A stretch of 40,943 nt of DNA from Bacteroidales bacterium (lineage in GTDB: Bacteria; Bacteroidota; Bacteroidia; Bacteroidales; P3), in the NCBI GenBank assembly GCA_016283175.1, contig JAEEMK010000014.1, forward strand, positions 1-40,943. The letters are read 5' to 3'. The position numbers were made by a program, and so were the translations under genes. Positions within the stretch are counted from its first letter, which is position 1. Each line of letters opens with the position of its first letter. Below, piece by piece: positions 35,850 through 40,943 of this stretch. The notes beneath the pieces are model-generated. The model worked only from the letters and a program-made list of their open reading frames with translations. It did no database searches and was not told the DNA's origin.

Positions 35850-36209
35850 TTATTGTTTTTTAGGCTTTCTGCCTTTGTATTTATCGCGCACAATGGTGTA
35901 TGAGTTAAGAGTAAGTTCGCGCAGCAGAGTGTCGGACGCGCCGACGGGGTCGATGCCAATCCAGTGCTTGGCCGATTCGTTGAAAGGGTTGCCTATGCAG
36001 TTGTGCTGTTCCTTCAGTTCCTCGATGCGTTCGGGCTGGCATTTGAGAGTTACGACGCTGAAATTGTTGCAATCAAAGAACGAAAACATATGTCCACACA
36101 CGTAGAATACCAGCACCTCGCCGGCGTTGCTGAACGCCTTGAAAGGCATCTTTTCCTCAACATCCGTGCCCAGCGACAGACAGTATTCCCTGTATTCTTC
36201 GATGTTCAT
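35850..36209 (-). CDS. MmcQ/YjbR family protein
   Basis: A 119-aa protein of the MmcQ/YjbR (CyaY-like fold) family. The start MNIEEYREYCLSLGTDVEEKMPF fits the family; a longer frame up to 36347 would add an unrelated basic extension and begins upstream of the likely transcription start. Conserved features: MFSFFDCNN, LKCQPERIEELKE, PFNESAKHWIGI and ELTLNSYTIVRDK. DNA binding has been suggested for the family but is weakly supported. It ends in a basic tail (KYKGRKPKKQ). Confidence 0.92.
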   Translation of the reverse strand: MNIEEYREYCLSLGTDVEEKMPFKAFSNAGEVLVFYVCGHMFSFFDCNNFSVVTLKCQPERIEELKEQHNCIGNPFNESAKHWIGIDPVGASDTLLRELTLNSYTIVRDKYKGRKPKKQ

Positions 36210-36344
36210 TTCCTTTTTTTTAAGACCATAACGCGGCCTGCAGAAAAATATTGCTGTTGTTTTCAAGGTGTCTTTTGGGCGCCGACGAGTGTCCTGCAGC
36301 CCTTTTTTCGATTGATTGAATAAGCCCTTTTTTTCACTTTTTTG

Positions 36345-36352
36345 CAAAAATA
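36345..36352 (-). promoter_or_regulatory. -7 box (TATTTTTG) for the YjbR-like gene
   Basis: An exact TAnnTTTG match on the minus strand, with a predicted leader of about 130 nt to the ATG at 36209. The large TGTAC hairpin lies about 57 bp further upstream. Confidence 0.55.
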
Positions 36353-36409
36353 GGGCAGAAGCAACATTTTTACTAACAATTCGACACGTTTTTTCAAACT
36401 ACCAGCATA

Positions 36410-36508
36410 GGCATATGTACAGTATTTGTACAGTATATGTACAGTATATGTACGCTTCTAAAGCGTACATATACTGTACATATACTGTACAAATACTGTA
36501 CATATGCC
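36410..36508. repeat. Perfect 48-bp inverted repeat of TGTAC units
   Basis: The arms 36410-36457 and 36461-36508 are exact complements with a 3-nt centre (CTA). Each arm starts GGCA and contains 11-nt units TATGTACAGTA, TTTGTACAGTA, TATGTACAGTA and TATGTAC, then GCTT. The ends GGCATATGTACA/TGTACATATGCC are identical to those of the 40-bp element at 8160-8199. The surrounding 411-bp gap (36210-36620) otherwise holds only the YjbR promoter and the terminator at 36564. Confidence 0.95.
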
Positions 36509-36563
36509 AGAGAATGTATACGGAAAGCAATGTTTTGGTCCCCTGTGGGGTATGGTGAAACAC

Positions 36564-36597
36564 AATAAAAAAAGAATCAGCAGAATGTGCTGATTCT
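36564..36597 (-). terminator. Terminator of the peroxide/radical SAM operon
   Basis: The arms AGAATCAGCA (36573-36582) and TGCTGATTCT (36588-36597) form a 10-bp stem with a 5-nt loop. On the minus strand a run of seven T follows. It lies 23 bp after the radical SAM stop. Confidence 0.85.
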
Positions 36598-36620
36598 CTG
36601 TTTTGTGAGGATGGTCGGAA

Positions 36621-37706
36621 TTATATTGCCATCTGCTCTATTTCCTCGCGGTGTTCGTAGAGGGTGCATCCGCCGGTGTGCTCCCATCCGAGGGCGTGTG
36701 CGGCTCGTATTTTGCGGAACAAAGGCGATTGCAGTGCCCCGCGCACACCGATTTGAGCCACGTTGCTGTCGCTGAACGGCGAGAAAGGACAGGGTTCTGC
36801 ACTGCCGTCGGGGCCTATGTGGAAGAATCCGCGTCCCGATGCAAGACATCCGCCGAGTTCTTTTTCGTCGCCCGGGAAGGAGAGGAAGATGATGTCGTCG
36901 TATTGAGTCCGAAGCTCCTCCATTATTGTTTCCATCTGTTTCACGTGCTCGTCGCCAAAAGCCAGATGCTCCGTTCCGGGTTCGATGGGAACGTATTCTA
37001 CGTAGAACACTATTTTGCAGCCGTAGGATTGCAGCTGTTCGACGAACTGACGTGAAGTGACGTGCTGCAGGTTCTCGGTTGTCACTGTGATGCTGGTGCC
37101 AAAAAACAGTTGCTCGCTTTTGAGCATCTCCATCGACATCAGGGCACGCTTGAACACACCCTGTCCGCGCCTATCGTCGGTGTTTGACGCTGTACCCTCG
37201 ATGCTTATGACCGGCACCAGGTTTAGGTGTTCGCGCAGTAAGGAGATGTTGTTGGGACCTATGAGGGTGCCGTTGGTGAAGATGGGGAAGATCATTTCTT
37301 TGACCTCGGCGGCCTGTTCCAGTATGTCGCGCCGCATCATAGGCTCGCCGCCTGCCAGCAGCGAGAAGTTGACGCCCAGCGATGCGGCTTCGTCGAATAT
37401 GGTGCGCCACTGTTCGGGCGACAGTGTCGGCTTGCTGTCGGATGCGCTGTCGTTGGCGATGCCGATGGAACGGGCATAGCAGCCTTTGCAGTGCAGGTTG
37501 CAGGTTGTGGCAATGCTGCTGATGAGGAAGGGAGGCACGTCGATGCCGTCGGTTTCGCGTATTTGGCGACGACGTTTCTCCGACTTTTCGAACAGTCGTT
37601 GCATTTTATAGGCAAATTTGGCCTCGCGTGGGTTGGTGAGCACGTTACGGTATGCTTTGGCCATTATGTTGCGGATGCTTCCGCTCATATATTCGTTTAG
37701 CTGCAT
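36621..37706 (-). CDS. Radical SAM protein with SPASM-like C-terminus
   Basis: A 361-aa protein. The frame is open further upstream, but that part overlaps the marR gene in another frame and is of low-complexity Arg/His type; the start MQLNEYMSGSIRNIM is used because it overlaps the marR stop by 10 nt (coupling). The [4Fe-4S]/SAM motif is CNLHCKGC (Cys69, 73, 76), followed by LLAGGEPMMRRDI, PIFTNGTLI and VISIEGT. The C-terminal region has further Cys (GGCLASGRG, EPCPFSPFSDSNV, GGCTLYEHR), as in SPASM/twitch enzymes that modify peptides or cofactors. The substrate is unknown. It is last in an operon with OhrR-like and glutathione peroxidase genes. Confidence 0.9.
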   Translation of the reverse strand: MQLNEYMSGSIRNIMAKAYRNVLTNPREAKFAYKMQRLFEKSEKRRRQIRETDGIDVPPFLISSIATTCNLHCKGCYARSIGIANDSASDSKPTLSPEQWRTIFDEAASLGVNFSLLAGGEPMMRRDILEQAAEVKEMIFPIFTNGTLIGPNNISLLREHLNLVPVISIEGTASNTDDRRGQGVFKRALMSMEMLKSEQLFFGTSITVTTENLQHVTSRQFVEQLQSYGCKIVFYVEYVPIEPGTEHLAFGDEHVKQMETIMEELRTQYDDIIFLSFPGDEKELGGCLASGRGFFHIGPDGSAEPCPFSPFSDSNVAQIGVRGALQSPLFRKIRAAHALGWEHTGGCTLYEHREEIEQMAI

Positions 37707-38140
37707 TTGAGAAGACCTTTGATGAGAGTGTCGATGTTTTTTGCCATATTGCCAATCTGCTCTTTGTCGAGCAGCTGGCCGTCCCAGTTGTGCGACATAC
37801 ATTCTGGCACCGAGGCTGCCTGTTCTTCGAGCCGTTTGCCTTTTTTGGTGAGCGACACTATGGTCTGGCGACCGTCGACGATGCCGCGCGAGCGTACCAA
37901 TAGACCCTCGCGCTCCATACGTTGTAGCAGGGGCGTGAGGGTGTTGGTGTCGAGAATGAGACGGTGTCCTATGTCGGTCACGGTCTGGTTGTCCTGCTCC
38001 CACAGTACCATCATCACCAGGTATTGGGGGTAGGTGAGGCCCAGCGGCTCGAGCAGCGGACGATAGGCCTGGGTGATAAGCCTCGAAAGTGAGTAGAGGC
38101 GGAAGCAGAGCTGGTTGTCGAGTTTCAGTTGTTCGTGCAT
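37697..38140 (-). CDS. OhrR-like MarR-family regulator
   Basis: A 147-aa MarR-family winged-helix protein. LDNQLCFRLYSLSRLITQAYRPLLEPLGLTYPQYLVMMVLWE is the OhrR signature, with the peroxide-sensing Cys at 12 and the conserved Tyr residues. The recognition region is DTNTLTPLLQRMEREGLLVRSR, and the wing is DGRQTIVSLTKKG. OhrR proteins repress organic-hydroperoxide defence genes until the Cys is oxidised. Here it is coupled to glutathione peroxidase (1-nt overlap, TAATG) rather than to ohr. Further Cys near the C-terminus could allow disulfide (2-Cys) sensing. Confidence 0.92.
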   Translation of the reverse strand: MHEQLKLDNQLCFRLYSLSRLITQAYRPLLEPLGLTYPQYLVMMVLWEQDNQTVTDIGHRLILDTNTLTPLLQRMEREGLLVRSRGIVDGRQTIVSLTKKGKRLEEQAASVPECMSHNWDGQLLDKEQIGNMAKNIDTLIKGLLKCS

Positions 38141-38682
38141 TACAACATTGATTCTATTGCTGTTTCAATATCCTTTGGCTCGGTGGTGGGTGCAAAGCGC
38201 ATCACCTTGCTGCCGTCGCGCGAGATGAGGAATTTGGTGAAGTTCCACAGTATGTCGCCCTCCTTCTTGGCCGATTTGCTTATGGTTTTAAGCATAGTGT
38301 GTGCCGCTTTGGCCTTCAGGCCCTTGTATTCTTCGGTCGGAGCCTGAGCCTTGAGATAGGTGAAGATGGGGTGCTCGTCGGCGCCGTTGACGTCGATTTT
38401 CTTCATAATCTGGAATGTTACGCCGTAGTTGACGCGGCAGAACTCCTGGATTTCACCGTCGGTGCCGGGATCCTGTTCGGCAAACTGGTTGCAGGGGAAT
38501 CCTATCATTACCAAGCCGCGGTCGGCATATTTCTCGTTGAGTTTTTCAAGACCGTCGAACTGCGGGGTAAAGCCGCATTTGCTGGCGGTGTTGATAATCA
38601 TTATCGCTTTGCCTTTGAAGTCGGCGAAGTCTATTTTCTTGCCGTTGCTGGCAAGGGCTTTGTAGTCGTATATTGTTGCCAT
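38140..38682 (-). CDS. Glutathione peroxidase family thiol peroxidase
   Basis: A 180-aa protein; the start MATIYDYKALASNGKKIDF matches the family, and a longer frame upstream overlaps the small winged-helix gene. The peroxidatic Cys36 is in NTASKCGFTPQ, followed by GFPCNQFAEQDPG (Gln) and WNFTKFLI (Trp/Asn), completing the catalytic tetrad. Bacterial members of this type usually take electrons from thioredoxin rather than glutathione. Cytosolic. It is followed immediately by the OhrR-like gene and preceded by a small HTH gene with a 7-nt gap. Confidence 0.95.
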   Translation of the reverse strand: MATIYDYKALASNGKKIDFADFKGKAIMIINTASKCGFTPQFDGLEKLNEKYADRGLVMIGFPCNQFAEQDPGTDGEIQEFCRVNYGVTFQIMKKIDVNGADEHPIFTYLKAQAPTEEYKGLKAKAAHTMLKTISKSAKKEGDILWNFTKFLISRDGSKVMRFAPTTEPKDIETAIESML

Positions 38683-38689
38683 AATTATA

Positions 38690-38863
38690 TTATTTTGAGG
38701 GTTCCCATTTGCAACGCACGGGCGACACGATGGCGCCGTCCTTCTTAAGCTCGGCAAAAGCCTTGTCGACCTCCTTGCGGTCGGCGTTGAGTATTTTGGT
38801 GATGTCACCGGCCGAAACGGGCTTGCCGGCTTCGCGCATTGCCTTTAAAACTTGTTCTTTCAT
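38690..38863 (-). CDS. 57-aa winged-helix (HTH) protein
   Basis: A small gene on the minus strand, ATG at 38861-38863 and TAA at 38690-38692. It encodes MKEQVLKAMREAGKPVSAGD, then ITKILNADRKEVDKAFAELK and KDGAIVSPVRCKWEPSK. This is a compact winged-helix fold: helix 1, GDITKIL turn, DRKEVDKAFAELKKDG recognition helix, and a VSPVRCKW wing with one Cys. I recall similar ~60-aa 'transcriptional regulator' proteins from Bacteroidota. It sits between the ferritin-like gene (46 bp) and glutathione peroxidase (7 bp), so it is part of the same unit. A peroxide-sensing role for its Cys51 is speculation. Confidence 0.88.
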   Translation of the reverse strand: MKEQVLKAMREAGKPVSAGDITKILNADRKEVDKAFAELKKDGAIVSPVRCKWEPSK

Positions 38864-38909
38864 CTTTGTAGTTGTTGGTGTTTGTTGGGATAGTTTATTT
38901 ATTATTCTT

Positions 38910-39365
38910 TTACATCTGCTTTACCAGCCAGTTCTGAATGCCGATTTTCTCAATGAGGTCGAGCTGTTCTTCGTCCCAGTAGAGGTCTTCTTCTTCGTCG
39001 AGCAGGTAAGCTTTGGTGATGTCGTAGGTTGTGGGGTCGCTAGCCAGTGTAGGCATTATTTTATAGAGTGACTCGACACCTTCGCGCTGAATCTTGAGGT
39101 CGGCTTCGATATATTCCTTCGGGTTTTCAATGAGGGTGGTTTCGTTGCAGACCTTCATCTGTGGGATGCAGCCCAGGTCGAGCATACGGTTGGTATACTT
39201 CTCGACCCATACCATCTCCTCGTTGTAATGGTCGATGTATTTCTGGCCCAGTTTTTCAAAACCCTGCGATTTGAAGAGCAAGCCCTGCATTTTGTGTACC
39301 AATGCACTTCCTGAAAGTTCGTTCACAATCATCTGTGATACCTGCAAAGTTGTTTTAAAATCCAT
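38910..39365 (-). CDS. Ferritin/bacterioferritin-like protein with altered metal site
   Basis: A 151-aa four-helix-bundle protein. The end (DEEEDLYWDEEQLDLIEKIGIQNWL) aligns well with bacterioferritin ([25 protein letters not shown]). Aligned by eye with E. coli bacterioferritin, the two His ligands of the diiron site appear to be replaced: His54 by Trp53 and His130 by Asp127. Glu at 50 and several C-terminal Glu are kept. It may therefore bind iron weakly or serve another role such as DNA or heme handling. It has no signal peptide. It starts the run of stress genes and has a -7 promoter. Confidence 0.85.
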   Translation of the reverse strand: MDFKTTLQVSQMIVNELSGSALVHKMQGLLFKSQGFEKLGQKYIDHYNEEMVWVEKYTNRMLDLGCIPQMKVCNETTLIENPKEYIEADLKIQREGVESLYKIMPTLASDPTTYDITKAYLLDEEEDLYWDEEQLDLIEKIGIQNWLVKQM

Positions 39366-39410
39366 AATTTTAAGTATTTAAGTTGTTAAATAATTATATC
39401 GTTTACGATG

Positions 39411-39418
39411 CAAAAATA
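39411..39418 (-). promoter_or_regulatory. -7 box (TATTTTTG) for the peroxide-stress operon
   Basis: An exact TAnnTTTG match on the minus strand, 45 bp upstream of the ferritin-like ATG. No other clear promoter was seen within the five-gene run, which supports a single transcript. Confidence 0.6.
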
Positions 39419-39552
39419 CATATTATTTTTGAATTGCAAATATAAAAGTTTGTTTTTATGAATATTTAACATTATGTCGTGTGCGATATAATTTATGCTT
39501 TGATCATTTGGTATTCATAAAATGCCTATATTTTATGATATACATATAAACA

Positions 39553-39579
39553 AAACCACCGCCGACAGCGCGGTGGTTT
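39553..39579 (-). terminator. Terminator of the C10 peptidase gene
   Basis: The arms AAACCACCGC (39553-39562) and GCGGTGGTTT (39570-39579) form a 10-bp stem with a 7-nt loop, followed by TGTTT on the minus strand. It lies 25 bp after the stop. Confidence 0.85.
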
Positions 39580-39604
39580 GTTATTCAATATATGATTCCA
39601 AATG

Positions 39605-40642
39605 TTATTTTACAACGAATTTAGCTGTCTTAATTTTTTTGTTTATATCGACTTGCAGTACGTAGATGCCATTCTCCAAATCGGCAATGGAAATGCTTCC
39701 GTTTGTAGTACCAGATTTCACTCTTTGTCCCATAGAGTTTAAGATGGTGTAAACCGCCGTTTCGCAGGGAATGTCCTTCAGATAGAGGACATCGGTGGCG
39801 GGATTGGGATACACCTTGAGGGGCTGTTGGTGTGCAGGCTCGTGAACAGCCAATTGCGAATTTGTTGGGATAATATTAACGATAATACCTTCTATCTTCG
39901 ACCATCCGAGAGAATAGCCGTTAGGGTCTGGGAGTTTGTACCAGTTGTCTTTGGAACCGCCCCATCCAAAGTTGAGATGGAATTTGCCGTCGCTTTCGCG
40001 ATAGCCATCGACCACTACATTGTGTCCGCTTGTTCCGTCGGGACTTTCAACGGCCAAATGGGCGGGATAGCCGGCTTGCAGGTTGGAGATCAAGATGGCG
40101 TACATCGTTGAATCGGGTTCGCGGAACAACTGACAGTTGGTGAATCCAAACCGTTTGTAGGCATTGAATGCCTGATCTACATAAAAGGTACCAGAACCGT
40201 ATGTGTCCGATGCAGTGTAGACTTGCTTGCAAGCCACTCCACAAGCAAAAACCACTGCGGCTTTCAACGAGTCGGGAAGCACCTCGCCGCGTTGGAATGT
40301 GGCATCAACGGAATCGAGCATTACGTTAAGCTGTGGAAAAGAAGGGAAGTTATAAATGTCCCAATCGTCGTCGATATAGAATTGCCGACTGAAGTAATTG
40401 CCAGTGTAATAGTCGTCGCTGTCGTCAAAGCGTGTGCCTTGTGTCGTTTGTAGAAAATTGATGATTTGTCCCATAGCGGTGGCAGGACAGCCGGAATAGC
40501 TGTGTTTGTAATTCTCGAACGGATCTGTCGGACATAATTGGTTGTAGGGAGAATTCTGTGTCCATTTTGTTTTTAGCAGAGGTTGTTGTGCCCAACAGGT
40601 TAGGGAACAAAGCAGGAAGAATAATGTAAATACCTTTTTCAT
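39605..40642 (-). CDS. C10 (streptopain-like) cysteine peptidase with T9SS tail
   Basis: A 345-aa secreted protein (signal peptide ending TCWAQ; an alternative Met lies 4 codons upstream). LLKTKWTQNSPYNQLCP is the usual entry to a C10 catalytic domain. The catalytic Cys52 is in YSGCPATAMGQIINF, and His207 is in GTSGHNVVVDGY, followed by FHLNFGWGGSKDNWY. Only about 20 residues separate the signal peptide from the domain, so the long inhibitory propeptide of SpeB is absent. Residues ~273-345 (LKVYPNPATDVLYLKD...YVLQVDINKKIKTAKFVVK) are a type A T9SS sorting domain, so it should be exported through the type IX system to the surface or medium. Confidence 0.95.
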   Translation of the reverse strand: MKKVFTLFFLLCSLTCWAQQPLLKTKWTQNSPYNQLCPTDPFENYKHSYSGCPATAMGQIINFLQTTQGTRFDDSDDYYTGNYFSRQFYIDDDWDIYNFPSFPQLNVMLDSVDATFQRGEVLPDSLKAAVVFACGVACKQVYTASDTYGSGTFYVDQAFNAYKRFGFTNCQLFREPDSTMYAILISNLQAGYPAHLAVESPDGTSGHNVVVDGYRESDGKFHLNFGWGGSKDNWYKLPDPNGYSLGWSKIEGIIVNIIPTNSQLAVHEPAHQQPLKVYPNPATDVLYLKDIPCETAVYTILNSMGQRVKSGTTNGSISIADLENGIYVLQVDINKKIKTAKFVVK

Positions 40643-40690
40643 AGTTGTTTCCATAGATTATTTGTTAAATAATTCTTAAATTTTGCGGTG

Positions 40691-40698
40691 CAAAAGTA
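40691..40698 (-). promoter_or_regulatory. -7 box (TACTTTTG) for the C10 peptidase
   Basis: An exact TAnnTTTG match on the minus strand, 48 bp upstream of the ATG at 40642. The -33 element is not clear. Confidence 0.55.
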
Positions 40699-40742
40699 CG
40701 CTTTTTCTTCAATATAAACGTTAAAAGTAGCGTGTAATAACG

Positions 40743-40786
40743 AAAAAGGCGAGGCACGCAACATTCGTTGCGTGCCTCGCCTTTTT
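40743..40786. terminator. 20-bp hairpin terminator
   Basis: The arms 40743-40762 and 40767-40786 are exact complements (AAAAAGGCGAGGCACGCAAC) with a 4-nt loop ATTC. A and T runs at the two ends allow termination in either direction. It is downstream of the gene entering from the right edge. Confidence 0.9.
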
Positions 40787-40838
40787 ACTCGCTTTGATAA
40801 CTGACAGCGATAAACGTTTTTATTGCAAGGACATACGT

Positions 40839-40943
40839 TTATTCTGTCAAGCGAATTAGTCCTGCCGCATTTTGACCGGTAACAACACACACCTCCGTCT
40901 CCGGTTCAAAGCGGCCACTTTGATCACGGACAGGTTGTACGAG
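40839..40943 (-). CDS. 3' end of a minus-strand gene, product unknown
   Basis: The last 34 codons of an open frame entering from the right edge, ending in TAA at 40839-40841 and followed 52 bp later by the strong hairpin. The visible peptide starts LVQPVRDQSGRFEPETEVCV and ends VTGQNAAGLIRLTE. Too short to name. The nearby terminator and coding-like composition make it plausible. Confidence 0.55.
   Translation of the reverse strand, partial: LVQPVRDQSGRFEPETEVCVVTGQNAAGLIRLTE

Noticed and set aside
36410..36508. CRISPR array
   Set aside because: The 11-nt units have no spacers and are arranged as a perfect inverted repeat.
37707..38003. N-terminal extension of the radical SAM gene (99 codons)
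   Set aside because: It overlaps the OhrR-like gene in another frame, is Arg/His/Gln-rich without structure, and the shorter start is coupled to the marR stop.
38683..38808. N-terminal extension of glutathione peroxidase
   Set aside because: It overlaps the 57-aa winged-helix gene in another frame and does not fit the family; the MATIYDYK start gives the normal length.

Overview
The window looks like a chromosome segment of a Bacteroidales bacterium (phylum Bacteroidota). The evidence is: promoters of the TAnnTTTG (-7) type, twice with a TTTG (-33) exactly 19 bp upstream; a C-terminal type IX secretion (T9SS) sorting domain; many lipoproteins and secreted proteins typical of the phylum (DUF6266, DUF2807, NdpA-like, OmpA-like); and AT-rich gaps with few Shine-Dalgarno sequences. 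No rRNA, tRNA, CRISPR array or complete insertion sequence was seen.

Layout. (1) 1-4972: the accessory end. It holds the 3' part of an RHS polymorphic toxin gene with an AT-rich variable tip and a candidate exported immunity gene, then an orphan RHS tip carrying an HExxH metallopeptidase-like toxin coupled to a second candidate immunity gene. A 64-bp repeat follows each toxin/immunity pair. (2) 5053-7902 (minus): two secreted papain-family C1 (bleomycin-hydrolase-like) peptidases. (3) 8235-12209 (minus): an outer-membrane protein, a His-rich Zn/Cd-type P-type ATPase and a Fur-family regulator, a metal-efflux locus. (4) 12388-20603 (plus): guaB, two PpiC/SurA-type periplasmic chaperones, a MoxR ATPase, an unknown secreted protein and panB. 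(5) 20610-23220 (minus): DUF6266 and an OmpA-like protein. (6) 23499-32428 (plus): trxA, a DUF58 protein, two lipoproteins, a nucleoid-associated protein, a META lipoprotein, priA and an ADP-forming acyl-CoA synthetase. (7) 32548-36209: a lipoprotein, dapD, a secreted unknown, a DUF2807 lipoprotein and a YjbR-like protein. (8) 36621-39365 (minus): a tightly packed set of ferritin-like protein, 57-aa winged-helix protein, glutathione peroxidase, OhrR/MarR regulator and radical SAM-SPASM enzyme, which reads as a peroxide-response operon. (9) 39605-40642 (minus): a C10 (streptopain) cysteine peptidase with a T9SS tail, then the 3' end of another minus-strand gene at the right edge.

The signals least explained by gene content are two intergenic elements built from 11-bp TGTAC-containing units, one of them a perfect 48-bp hairpin; inverted arrays of TTAACC-like low-complexity sequence; the RHS orphan cassette; and the radical SAM enzyme inside the peroxide operon.
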